Part shown: piece by piece, positions 25,686 to 34,271 of the stretch
How the letters are laid out: every line of letters starts with the position of its first letter
How positions within the stretch are numbered: position 1 is the first letter of the stretch
NCBI GenBank assembly: GCA_002332905.1
Contig: DDAM01000012.1
Location: 1-64,000, forward strand
Reading direction: 5' to 3'
From: Firmicutes bacterium UBA2058
GTDB lineage: Bacteria; Bacillota; Clostridia; Tissierellales; Sedimentibacteraceae
DNA: 64,000 nt
Program-made: the position numbers and the translations under genes
Notes under the pieces: generated by a model
The model's database searches: none
The model's input: the letters and a program-made list of their open reading frames with translations, nothing else
What the model was told of the DNA's origin: nothing

Positions 25686-26640
25686 TCAAAACTCCTTTTT
25701 TAAACTTCTAGTAAATAAGTTATTCAGTACCTCTTTTGAATTTTTGTTATTATAAAGTATATCATATACTGCATTGCATATTGGCAACTCAACGTCATAA
25801 TTTTCCTCTAATCTAAGCAATGCCTTTACTGTATTGTCCTTCTGCTAATTTTTCATATTTTACACCTTGAACAAACATTTCTCCATATTTTCTGTTATGA
25901 CTAAATTCTGAAAATATAGTCGCCTCATAATCTCCAAGATGGCATAAGCCATATGCAGATAACTCATTTCCTCCCATAGCAGTAATTAATCGTGCAATCT
26001 CTCTTGTACCTCTTGACATTAGAGCACCTTTTAAGGTTGATAATTTTAATCCATCTAACATACCCGCTGCTATTCCAATAACATTCTTAGCAGCTGCTCC
26101 TATTTCATTGCCAATTAAATCTTGTCCATAATAGAATCTAATTAGTTCACTTGAAAATTCATTTACTAGCTTTTCTTTTACTAAATCATTTTCACTATCT
26201 ATAACCATACAATTAGGAATTCCACAATAAAATTCCTGTACATGACCTGGCCCTAACCATACTGCAACAGAATTTGAATCATCTAAATTCTCCTTAACAA
26301 TCTGAGATAATCTACGTCCTGTAGAAATTTCAATTCCCTTCATGCACAGTACTATTATTTTATCCATTAAATTAAGACTTTTAAGTTCCTCCATTAGAGA
26401 TTGAAGCCCTTGTGAATTAATTGAAATAACAATTATATCTGATTTTATAATACATTCAACGTTAGTTGATAACTTTAAAGTATTAGTTAAATCTATAAAC
26501 TCATTTTTCCTATCTGCTATAAGCTTACTCATATGAACAGAATTTTCTCGTCCATATAATATTACTTTATGATTTATTTTATCTAAATACCAAGCAATAA
26601 ATGAACCCCATCGTCCACATCCAATTACTGTAATATTCAT
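25686..26640 (-). pseudogene. gpsA: Glycerol-3-phosphate dehydrogenase, frameshifted near the end
   Basis: The main frame (25813-26640) encodes 275 residues of an NAD(P)-dependent G3P dehydrogenase: ITVIGCGRWGSFIAW (Rossmann), MKGIEISTGRR, GPGHVQEF, and IGAAAKNVIGIAAGMLDG with the catalytic lysine. At about 25840 it runs out of frame and stops after YSKGIA. One base later the expected C-terminus continues (NTVKALLRLEENYDVELPI, then CNAVYDIL) to a stop at 25686. A single-base deletion explains this. The truncated product lacks the last 40 residues. Either the gene is newly broken or the base call is wrong. Confidence 0.85.
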
Positions 26641-26673
26641 TAAGTTTCTCCTTATACTAATATTTTTGTTTAT

Positions 26674-27570
26674 CTAAGCATGTGATAACAGAGGAAACAT
26701 CACTTTATGTTTAGCGAATATGTTTTCTTTGCTTTCAAGTATAAATAATGTAGAATCATCCTCATCAATGGTTTTAACTATACAACCGTTCGTATCTTTA
26801 GGTGTAAATCCAAATATAATATTTTTACAATTTTCATCAGCAGAGGCTGCTATAATCTCGTCCATTGATTTATCTTCATCACAAAAAATATCATAACAAG
26901 TCATCGTTTCATCATCAAAATTCGCAATTACAATTGCGTCTATATTCTCTAAATAATAAATACAATCATTCATAAAGGATGAACAATAAAACATCAAAAG
27001 TCCGTAATTATTTAACATAGGCAACATAGAAAATGGATTTGATTTTTCATAATAGCTTTTAAGTAGCTTTTTATCATAATCATCTGTCATATCTAGCCTT
27101 CTTATATTACCTATTGTAGAAACAATTTTCTTACTACATTGATATTCTGTTTCCTTTTTAAATCCAAATTTAGGATAAAAGTCAAGCACTGAATCATTTG
27201 CATATAAATAAATAGCATCACTTTTATCTTTCCAATCATGCAAAATTTTCTCCATAAGCTTACGAGAAAGACCTCTATTTCTATACTCACAATCAGTCAT
27301 TACAGTACCAATCTGAATATATCTTTTTGATTGCCCTTCTATTTCTATATCAATAATATTAACAGATATATTTGCTACAACTTTATCATTATGTATTAAT
27401 ACATGAGGAATGTACGCATCTTGCCAATATCCATCTTGATACCATTTTTCAAATGATATACCAAATGTTTTTTGAGATAATCTATTAAAGCTTAAACGAA
27501 TATTTGCATTCTCTTTAACCTCTGTATTATAGGTATATTCAATACCATCTATATTCCATTTTATGTTCAT
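26674..27570 (-). CDS. GNAT family N-acetyltransferase
   Basis: This 298-residue protein has one clear GNAT domain in residues 30-165. The acetyl-CoA pyrophosphate loop is in QIGTVMTDCEYRNRGLSRKLMEKI, and ALYLYAND-like and FYPKFGFKKETEY segments close the domain. The C-terminal 130 residues look like a second, degenerate GNAT repeat or a substrate-binding domain. It overlaps the kinase gene upstream by four bases and is translationally coupled to it. Substrate unknown. Confidence 0.8.
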   Translation of the reverse strand: MNIKWNIDGIEYTYNTEVKENANIRLSFNRLSQKTFGISFEKWYQDGYWQDAYIPHVLIHNDKVVANISVNIIDIEIEGQSKRYIQIGTVMTDCEYRNRGLSRKLMEKILHDWKDKSDAIYLYANDSVLDFYPKFGFKKETEYQCSKKIVSTIGNIRRLDMTDDYDKKLLKSYYEKSNPFSMLPMLNNYGLLMFYCSSFMNDCIYYLENIDAIVIANFDDETMTCYDIFCDEDKSMDEIIAASADENCKNIIFGFTPKDTNGCIVKTIDEDDSTLFILESKENIFAKHKVMFPLLSHA

Positions 27571-28127
27571 AGTTTAAACCTTTCTTTAATTATTTTTGCA
27601 GCTTCAGCTGGCTCCATAGATGTATTATTTATTTTTATATAATTTTCTTTGTCAAGCTCACCTTCGTAAGAATTTAATCTATATTTATCCTCAAGTTTTA
27701 TAAAAAGCTGTTCTGATTTTTCAAGATTTCTCTTAGTAGGCTTATTTAAAAGCCTATTTTCAGTTTTATTACGTCCAATTCTAATATCATAATCAGCTTC
27801 TAGCTCCACATAGTAAATCTCGGAGTTTCTCAATTTAAAAATATTTTCTAAATAATTTATATAATCCCAATCATTCTGACTATCAAGTGCCCACATATAT
27901 GTAAATATCATTCCATATTCATTACTCTTTGAATAAGCATCAAATATTTCGTGCCTGAATAATTCTATAAGTCTTCGCCTTTCATCAGGAATATTAGCAA
28001 ATAAATCTGATACTATATCAATAGTCATATGATTATGGAATAGCTTTAAATCTGTAATTTTAGCAAGCTCTTGACCAACTGTCATCTTGCCTACTGCATG
28101 AGGTCCAAAAATAACTACTAACTTCAT
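27567..28127 (-). CDS. Small P-loop kinase-like protein
   Basis: This 186-residue protein begins with LVVIFGPHAVGKMTVGQEL (Walker A, GPHAVGKM) followed by LFHNHMTIDIV, features of the shikimate/gluconate kinase-like AAA group often annotated as ATP-binding proteins. A lid-like arginine segment (RRRLIELFRHE) and a conserved NRLLNKPTKRN near residue 145 follow. It overlaps the GNAT gene by four bases, so the two may act on one substrate. No substrate can be assigned. Confidence 0.7.
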   Translation of the reverse strand: MKLVVIFGPHAVGKMTVGQELAKITDLKLFHNHMTIDIVSDLFANIPDERRRLIELFRHEIFDAYSKSNEYGMIFTYMWALDSQNDWDYINYLENIFKLRNSEIYYVELEADYDIRIGRNKTENRLLNKPTKRNLEKSEQLFIKLEDKYRLNSYEGELDKENYIKINNTSMEPAEAAKIIKERFKL

Positions 28128-28162
28128 AACTCCTCCACAAAATTTTTTTAATCTCTATATAA

Positions 28163-28588
28163 TTAATTATTTTTATAATGTTGTACAATAAATTTAAGCA
28201 ACGGAGTTCTAATTGGCGGACTTAAATCCATAGGTATATTATTGTAATGAAACCATTTTAAATCATCGACTTCTTCTTCCTGTGCAATTAACTCACCGTA
28301 AAAATCATCACTAGTGTAAACAATATCTATAATATCAACCTCATTGCCATCAGGATAAATATGATGTAGTTCTGGTCCAGAAAATACTCCAAACAAATTC
28401 ATAGAGTTAACTAATAATCCCGTTTCTTCGTATATCTCTCTTTTGGCAGCATCTTCAACTATTTCTCCTACCTCTATCTTTCCACCAGGATACCCCCAGC
28501 ATTTATTATCTTTTCTTTGTTGCAATAATATTTTTTCATCCTTAAAAATTATAATACTCGCTCCACACAATTGAGTTGTTTTTCCCAT
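28163..28588 (-). CDS. Nudix hydrolase
   Basis: This 141-residue protein has a full Nudix box, GGKIEVGEIVEDAAKREIYEETGL (about residues 35-58), preceded by CWGYP. The later HIYPDGNEVDIIDIVY and LKWFHYNNIP segments are typical of ADP-ribose/NTP-type Nudix enzymes of Clostridia. It sits upstream of the kinase-GNAT pair with a 36-bp gap, probably in the same transcript. The substrate is not predictable. Confidence 0.85.
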   Translation of the reverse strand: MGKTTQLCGASIIIFKDEKILLQQRKDNKCWGYPGGKIEVGEIVEDAAKREIYEETGLLVNSMNLFGVFSGPELHHIYPDGNEVDIIDIVYTSDDFYGELIAQEEEVDDLKWFHYNNIPMDLSPPIRTPLLKFIVQHYKNN

Positions 28589-28763
28589 TTTAACACGCTC
28601 CTTAAATCTATAATTTTTATTATATAATTATTTCCTATTAAATACTACACATAATTTGTATACTAAACTTAACTTTATTCTATCTTTATTATATTTAACA
28701 TGTTTATAATTAAATAATAATGGTATATTTATTATGTAATTAACAAAATTAATGGAGGATACA

Positions 28764-28910
28764 ATGATAAAAATTTGTGAAAATTGTTCATGTGTAATAA
28801 TAGATAGATTAAAAGAATTAGTCGGTAAAGAAAATGTTCAGGTTGGCTGTGTTGGTAGCTGCGTTATGAATTCTAAGTTTTTAAAGGTTAACTGTTGTTA
28901 TTGTGTCTAA
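28764..28910 (+). CDS. Cysteine-rich mini-protein (48 aa), DUF1450-like
   Basis: A 48-codon gene with GGAGG at ideal distance encodes a protein with eight cysteines: an N-terminal C5-x2-C8-x-C10, a central GC29VGSC33, and a C-terminal C44-C45-x-C47. The pattern of helix, strand and the GCxxxC turn resembles the DUF1450 (YuzB) thioredoxin-like group, but at about half the usual length and with extra cysteines. A metal-binding or redox role is likely. It is a plus-strand gene among minus-strand ones and ends 2 bp before the stop of the convergent APH-fold gene. Confidence 0.65.
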   Translation: MIKICENCSCVIIDRLKELVGKENVQVGCVGSCVMNSKFLKVNCCYCV

Positions 28911-28912
28911 GT

Positions 28913-29803
28913 TTATAGTCTGTTGAAAATCATTTGCCTTAACTGTTCAATACTGTTTATCTCATGAATATTACCTATATTATCCTTTATAATATTAAAC
29001 CCAAAATCATGAATTAATAAACCGTATAGACATATTTCTGTCAGCTCATATTTATCATAATCTTTAAAAAATCCTTTAAGATAAGGCTTTTCAAATTTAA
29101 AAGCATCACAAATAAGTCCTGCATATTCTAATTCAATTGGTGCTATTAATGCATCTGCAAAATCTATAATACATATTTCGTTATTAGGTGACAATATAAT
29201 ATTGTCAGGATTCAAATCACCGTGAACATAAACCATTTCTCTTTTTGATTGCTTGTTTATATATTCCATGCGCTGAGTTGTAAATTCTAAGCCGAAATTT
29301 TTCCATCTATCTTCTGCTTTTTCACCAAACAAAACATGATTATTAAAGCTTTTGCATTTTATATCCAGTATATCCGTAAAATTTCTTAACTGTTTGCCAA
29401 TACTTATCTTTTCTAGATTACTTAACCTATTAAAAGCTTCAGATAAGGGTTTTCCATCAACATATTCCATTATCAGATATCTGAATACATACTTATCCTT
29501 AACTTCTCCACTCCCAATAAGCTTTGGCGTAGGCACCCCAAAATCATTCGCTCTTGAAATTCCAAACTGTTCAGTAATATAATCTATTTCATCACCAATT
29601 TCAGACTCTAAAGGTGCAAATATTTTTATAATATAATCATCAATTTTAAAAACAGCATTTGAACCCGGTATGCAATTCTCTACTCGTTTAAATTTAATGT
29701 TATGTTTGATAAGTATATGTTCAATCAAAGGTAAAAAATAATTTATTGATTGAAATACCTTTCCCCATGATTCTAAATTTTCAATATCATATTTAAATAA
29801 CAT
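28913..29803 (-). CDS. Aminoglycoside phosphotransferase (APH)-fold kinase
   Basis: This 296-residue protein has the protein-kinase-like APH pattern: a nucleotide-binding N-lobe with YIIKIFAPLESEI, the catalytic loop VYVHGDLNPDNIIL and the metal-binding IIDFADA. Members phosphorylate antibiotics, choline, homoserine or sugars. Its divergence does not allow a substrate to be assigned and it should not be read as a resistance gene. It is followed upstream, with a 1-bp gap, by a MazG-like gene. Confidence 0.8.
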   Translation of the reverse strand: MLFKYDIENLESWGKVFQSINYFLPLIEHILIKHNIKFKRVENCIPGSNAVFKIDDYIIKIFAPLESEIGDEIDYITEQFGISRANDFGVPTPKLIGSGEVKDKYVFRYLIMEYVDGKPLSEAFNRLSNLEKISIGKQLRNFTDILDIKCKSFNNHVLFGEKAEDRWKNFGLEFTTQRMEYINKQSKREMVYVHGDLNPDNIILSPNNEICIIDFADALIAPIELEYAGLICDAFKFEKPYLKGFFKDYDKYELTEICLYGLLIHDFGFNIIKDNIGNIHEINSIEQLRQMIFNRL

Positions 29804-29804
29804 A

Positions 29805-30110
29805 TTAGATTAATTCCTCTTCTCTCATCCTGTTAAGAGAGTTCTCGATTGATATTTGTAATTCTTCTTCAACATTATAGTAAATTACAAGCTGAATTAA
29901 CGCGTTAATAGCTTGTTTAATCTCATTAGCCATAGTTTGTTTTTGTGGCATCCCGTATTTTTGTAATTTAATTCCGCTATTTTCAAAATGATTTACTTCT
30001 TTTGCTACCTCACCACATTCCTCCAATATTCTTGTTACTATTTGATAAGGATCATTTCCATTAGGAAATCTTGCTGTATATCCTTTAGCTAACAAATACA
30101 ATTGATCCAT
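29805..30110 (-). CDS. MazG-like nucleotide pyrophosphohydrolase
   Basis: This 101-residue all-helical protein has a MazG-type metal site with EECGEVAKEVNHFE in helix 2 and ANEIKQAINALIQLV in helix 3. Such enzymes hydrolyse nucleoside triphosphates to monophosphate and pyrophosphate, removing unwanted nucleotides. The gene adjoins the APH-fold kinase by 1 bp, suggesting co-expression. The Asp that usually closes the site in helix 3 is not obvious. Confidence 0.7.
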   Translation of the reverse strand: MDQLYLLAKGYTARFPNGNDPYQIVTRILEECGEVAKEVNHFENSGIKLQKYGMPQKQTMANEIKQAINALIQLVIYYNVEEELQISIENSLNRMREEELI

Positions 30111-30161
30111 TATAAAACCTCCAAAAATTTAATATACGAAGCTTAATATCTAATTTTTTCT

Positions 30162-31025
30162 TTATATTAATTTATCAATTAATTTTTGTATTCTATATGT
30201 ACAATCCTGTTCTCTTGTACTTTTTCTTCTCCAATTATCAGAAAGGGGAAAATAAATTTTATCATTTACTTCACTACCCATATCCCACTTTCCATTATTA
30301 TTACGATTGTCATTGAGCCATTCAACAACAAAGTATAATTTATCACGACTATATCTGTAATTAGAAAGTAGTTCAATAGCACTAATATACCTACTTGCTT
30401 CTCTTGACATAAAAAGTTTTGGCAATTGTGAAATAGGTTTATCATAAATATAATAAATGCTGTTTTTATGATTGATTACATAATCAATCATAATCTTTTC
30501 AATTTCTTCATCCAGCATATTACATAAAATTGAAATTTGATAAAAAGAAACAAAATCTACTAAACGTCCACCTCGAGGTTTTTCTCCAAATATTTCACAA
30601 TAAGCGTTGATATAATCATTATGATTATATCTGCCAGATGAAAAGGCATTTGTAATTATCTCTGCCCACTTACTTGCGACCTTGTATGCAATTTCATCAA
30701 ATGAAGTGAATTTTCTAATCCATGTTGAGAGCATAAGCTCAGTGAAGATATCCCAATTGTGAGTTTTCTCTCTTCTATCAGGTATAGCTTTTTTACCTCT
30801 TAAGCAATCAATCATATATTCTACCGATTTTTGAATAGAAATATCAGTTATAGTATAACCTAAAATATACAGTCTTCGTAGAGCCTGTTCTGTTGAAATT
30901 GGAGATTTACTAGATGTACTTAATGTGTGAAAATGCCCCCACGCACCCTCAGTGTCTTGCAAAGCTATAATGCCCTTAGCCCATTTGGTATCTTTATACA
31001 AACTAATCACCTCATCTTTATACAT
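30162..31025 (-). CDS. Alpha/alpha-toroid (prenyltransferase/cyclase-like) protein
   Basis: This 287-residue protein has repeats like those of squalene-cyclase and prenyltransferase toroids: IIALQDTEGAWGHF near the N-terminus, and VVEWLNDNRNNNGKWDMG near residue 245. No DxDD catalytic motif is visible, so it is probably not a true cyclase. ATG 31025 is chosen over a GTG two codons earlier; neither has a strong ribosome binding site. Function unknown. A cytoplasmic binding or scaffold role is as likely as catalysis. Confidence 0.6.
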   Translation of the reverse strand: MYKDEVISLYKDTKWAKGIIALQDTEGAWGHFHTLSTSSKSPISTEQALRRLYILGYTITDISIQKSVEYMIDCLRGKKAIPDRREKTHNWDIFTELMLSTWIRKFTSFDEIAYKVASKWAEIITNAFSSGRYNHNDYINAYCEIFGEKPRGGRLVDFVSFYQISILCNMLDEEIEKIMIDYVINHKNSIYYIYDKPISQLPKLFMSREASRYISAIELLSNYRYSRDKLYFVVEWLNDNRNNNGKWDMGSEVNDKIYFPLSDNWRRKSTREQDCTYRIQKLIDKLI

Positions 31026-31106
31026 ATCCACAATATAAATAAAATGAATATTTTTCTAATTTTACAGCTAAAAATACTCACTTTTTTTACATTTTTAATA
31101 TTAAAA

Positions 31107-31370
31107 TTATGACTTAATAATTTTTCTTTCGTTATACTCTCTTTCTTTTCTTTCCCTAATATTTTCTTCAGCATTTTCTACTAATATTCCTAAACCATAA
31201 AAAGGAAATACTGAAATTAAACAAGTTACCATTAAATATATTGATGCTGAAATTCCTTCTATATCTCCCGCTGAAAAAGATATTACTAACCACAAAATAG
31301 ATAATATCATACCTATAATAAATAATATTTTCGCTATCTTTTGTATCTTTTTACCACATTCAGTAAACAT
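31107..31370 (-). CDS. Small membrane protein, unknown function
   Basis: This 87-residue protein has two predicted membrane helices (about residues 12-32 and 42-63) and a highly charged C-terminal tail (NAEENIRERKEREYNERK). AGGGGA lies upstream of the ATG. Nothing links it to a family. It is separated from both neighbours by 60-80 bp. Confidence 0.6.
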   Translation of the reverse strand: MFTECGKKIQKIAKILFIIGMILSILWLVISFSAGDIEGISASIYLMVTCLISVFPFYGLGILVENAEENIRERKEREYNERKIIKS

Positions 31371-31429
31371 AATTTGTCCCCTCTCTAAATTTATATCGAT
31401 TATTTCACAAAATATATTTTTTAACTATG

Positions 31430-32512
31430 CTAATAATTTTGCATACGGATTTTTTGTGTTTTATAATCATACATCCAACCATCATATTTATATCCGTCAG
31501 GTATACGTAAATAACAGCCGATATTTTCACCACGTTTACGCTTAGTTACTCCCGATATATTATTATTGTTAATATTTCCCTCTCCAACAGTTAGATTTTC
31601 GCCATCAACAGACAGTACAATTCCAATATGATCGTACCACGGAGTATTTTCAGGTTTGTTTTCCTTTGGAATGATATTATCGTAAATTATAATATCACCT
31701 CTTGACGGTGTAAACCCGTCTTGTTCCCTAAAGCAAAAACCATTTTTCTCTCCCCATCTAAGCCAACCTGCTACACAGGCAAAGCGAGTATTAGCCATAG
31801 GCTCAAATCTAATAGGTATCTCAAGCCCTGCCTTTACTGCACAATAGTAAACAAAAGCCGCACACCATGCATTTTTCAGCTCATCAAATGCAGATTCTTC
31901 AGGATAAAATTTGATAATATCCATAAATTCATAATATGACTTTTCACCATGTATATTTTTTTGTGCAAACTCTTCAGCAATATTTCCAAGCGTAATACGG
32001 CTAAATGAGTTTGAGTTTTTCGCTTTTGAATGTGATGGCAATTTACTGATTGAAAGATTAAGCTCTTTTTGCACTTCAATCAGTCTTTCACATACAAAAT
32101 AATCACTTGTCACATCAAACAACCAATGTTGAAGTACATCCGCATCCTTTAGAATTTCATCATATTCGTCATGAATATGCTCCTTATCAGAATGATGAAA
32201 TATTGCTGACTTAATTAAAGTTTGTTCTTCATCTGTAAAATCATCCTTTAATTCATGTTTAAAAGCAACTCTTATCATTTCCGCTCCATTGATAGAATGG
32301 TGTTTGCGCACACCTGTCTTATAAGCATACACATCGTGAAGTAAACCGCAAACGAAGGCAAGTTCAGAATTTAGTCCACGCTTTACAGCAAGCAATGAAC
32401 AGCACTGTGCAACACCGTATGAGTGAATAAAAGCTACCTTTCTCTCGTCGCTATTTGATATGTTAAAAAAAATATCATCAATATATTGCATTATCTTTTC
32501 AATTCTACTCAT
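31430..32512 (-). CDS. HD phosphohydrolase fused to a CHAP amidase domain
   Basis: This 360-residue protein has two enzyme domains. Residues 10-150 form an HD domain (FIHSYGVAQCC, GLLHDVYAYKTG, FHHSDKEHIHDEY, LKDADVLQHW). Residues 195-340 form a CHAP amidase (AWCAAFVYYCAVKAGL with the catalytic Cys, and PWYDHIGIVLSVDG with the His). ATG 32512 follows GGAG; a frame from 32545 would be 11 residues longer. CHAP domains usually cut peptidoglycan, and HD domains cleave nucleotide phosphates inside the cell. There is no signal peptide, so the fusion is unusual. Confidence 0.78.
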   Translation of the reverse strand: MSRIEKIMQYIDDIFFNISNSDERKVAFIHSYGVAQCCSLLAVKRGLNSELAFVCGLLHDVYAYKTGVRKHHSINGAEMIRVAFKHELKDDFTDEEQTLIKSAIFHHSDKEHIHDEYDEILKDADVLQHWLFDVTSDYFVCERLIEVQKELNLSISKLPSHSKAKNSNSFSRITLGNIAEEFAQKNIHGEKSYYEFMDIIKFYPEESAFDELKNAWCAAFVYYCAVKAGLEIPIRFEPMANTRFACVAGWLRWGEKNGFCFREQDGFTPSRGDIIIYDNIIPKENKPENTPWYDHIGIVLSVDGENLTVGEGNINNNNISGVTKRKRGENIGCYLRIPDGYKYDGWMYDYKTQKIRMQNY

Positions 32513-32553
32513 TTTTTCTCCTTTTGTGAAAGCTATAACACCCACATTAATCT

Positions 32554-32823
32554 CTAATTTAGTATAAAATAATAAGTATTTAAAATTTCCATTGTTTTAG
32601 ATGATGAAACAAGAATAATATTACTTACATGTTCACAAGCATAGTCTTTATGCCTAGTGATTAAATGTCCTGCATCAAAGTGATCAGAATAAGCGTGTGT
32701 TTGCAAGATATATTTTATCGCGGAGATGTCAACGTTGTATTCCATGCAGGCATTAACTGCATCCGGTCCTAAATCAATAAACAAATCATCATACAGGCAA
32801 AGAAGAAATAAGTATACATCCAA
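32554..32823 (-). pseudogene. Metallo-beta-lactamase fold remnant
   Basis: From about 32790 leftward the frame reads DDLFIDLGPDAVNACMEYN, then YILQTHAYSDHFDAGHL. This matches the start of a PhnP-like metallo-beta-lactamase with the HxxxDH metal motif in HAYSDH. The N-terminus and everything past about residue 85 are missing. The remaining length is about 80 residues against more than 200 for the family. It directly abuts the end of the membrane-protein gene, so a deletion probably fused the two. Confidence 0.65.
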
Positions 32824-33538
32824 GTAACAAGCTTATTATATTTGCAACAAAAGCATATGTAACTGCTCTGCCTTTTTTATGCTCTTTTAATATAGCGGCA
32901 AACAAAATAGCTTCAACAATAAAAATAATAATTTCATAAAAAACTAAACCAAATATCCAATAAGCAGTTAAATTTGGGCCACTCAACAAAATATTCAAAG
33001 CTCCCTGCGTAAATAGATTAACACAAAGAAAAGTTATCCAGCTAGATTTTTTTCTATATCTAAATATAAAGAAAATCAAACCCTCGATTAGCAATGTTAG
33101 AGTAACACGCATAGCTATTAGAAGTGGGGTTCGATATGGGAACTGACCTAAAACAACTTTTTGGCTGTTAAAATCCAATGTTAACAAATTGTTATAACGA
33201 TTAAATGTTGATACTGGCAGTTTACATTCAAAACTTTTTTCACCTGATTCAACAATTAATTTAGCATCTTCATTTAATGATGCACCTGAAGTGTTAGCCA
33301 TACCATAGAAAAAACGATAATATGTTTCCCATGCTTTTTGATCTTTTTTCAGCAAAATAGCCTCCGTCTCATTCCCGTCAGCAAAACTTATAGATAAAGT
33401 TAAGTCTTTAGGCGGAAAAGATACAATAACTGTTAAGCAAGGTGGCTCTGCTGAATTAGCATAAGCTATTGTTGAAAATACTAAAGTGATTATTAAAAAA
33501 ACTAGAAAAATAGTTGATATCTTTTGTAATTGTTTCAT
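32789..33538 (-). CDS. Membrane protein with signal peptide, unknown function
   Basis: This 249-residue protein has a signal peptide (residues 1-28, ending TIAYA), a roughly 110-residue extracytoplasmic domain, and four membrane helices between residues 135 and 249. The extracytoplasmic part (LTVIVSFPPKDLTLSISF) looks like a beta-sandwich. The C-terminus reads straight into DNA shared with the metallo-beta-lactamase remnant, so it may have been altered by that deletion. I do not recognise the family. Confidence 0.6.
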   Translation of the reverse strand: MKQLQKISTIFLVFLIITLVFSTIAYANSAEPPCLTVIVSFPPKDLTLSISFADGNETEAILLKKDQKAWETYYRFFYGMANTSGASLNEDAKLIVESGEKSFECKLPVSTFNRYNNLLTLDFNSQKVVLGQFPYRTPLLIAMRVTLTLLIEGLIFFIFRYRKKSSWITFLCVNLFTQGALNILLSGPNLTAYWIFGLVFYEIIIFIVEAILFAAILKEHKKGRAVTYAFVANIISLLLGCILISSLPV

Positions 33539-33777
33539 TTACACTACCTCCTATAAGTTAATATACATTTTTTAACTCATTTTCATTGATTCATTAATAT
33601 GTATTTTAATGCATTAATTATTACTACTTTATTACTTAACTACCCAAAATACATGCTGTTATCCACTTCTACATATTTATTAGGACACAACCTTAAAATG
33701 CGATTGTTATTTAGTTTTAAGGATACATCCCCAAATACAGGAATAATTTTTATCAAAACGAAATTTTATTTGCTCAG

Positions 33778-34146
33778 TTAAGCAAAAAGACACCAACGAA
33801 CACCAAATTTATCGATAAAATCAGCCATGCATGAACTATAAAAAGATGGACCCAATGGGAACAATATTTGAGCTCCTTCTTTTAATATCTCATATGCTTT
33901 TTCAACTTTTTCTTTTTCAGATTCTTCAAAATGCAAGCAAAATTGCATAGTGTTACCAGATATTTTCTCATCTTCCTCTGATTCTGATAGTGCTAATATT
34001 TGTCCATAGACATTTAACTCAGCATGTAAATAGCTTCCATCATCATTTTTATATTCGCTTACCAAATTGGCATCAAAAGCACTTTGATAGAGTTTGACAG
34101 CTTCACTACTTCCCTTAATATACACCTGCATCATTGATCTCAGCAT
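33778..34146 (-). CDS. VOC/PhnB-like protein
   Basis: This 122-residue protein has the PhnB-type vicinal-oxygen-chelate fold: QVYIKGSSEAVKLYQSAFDANLVSEY, then HAELNVYGQILALSES, a helix with EKAYEILKEGA and the terminal FGVRWCLF. Members may bind metal and act as glyoxalase-like or as metal-free binding proteins. ATG 34146 follows GGAGGT; a longer frame begins at 34206. The 231 bp between this gene and the next shows no gene. Confidence 0.8.
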   Translation of the reverse strand: MLRSMMQVYIKGSSEAVKLYQSAFDANLVSEYKNDDGSYLHAELNVYGQILALSESEEDEKISGNTMQFCLHFEESEKEKVEKAYEILKEGAQILFPLGPSFYSSCMADFIDKFGVRWCLFA

Positions 34147-34271
34147 ATATAAAATACCTCCTATTTTTATATAATCTTTAATAACATAGTAACTCATTCC
34201 CAACAAGCGTTAATTTACCTAAATATACCATTCATAAGTGAAAAAGGCAATCCTTTAATATTTTTGTCTAT

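Noticed and set aside
33541..33777. Possible gene between the membrane-protein and VOC genes
   Set aside because: The 60-codon frame there has no ribosome binding site and an AT-driven composition.
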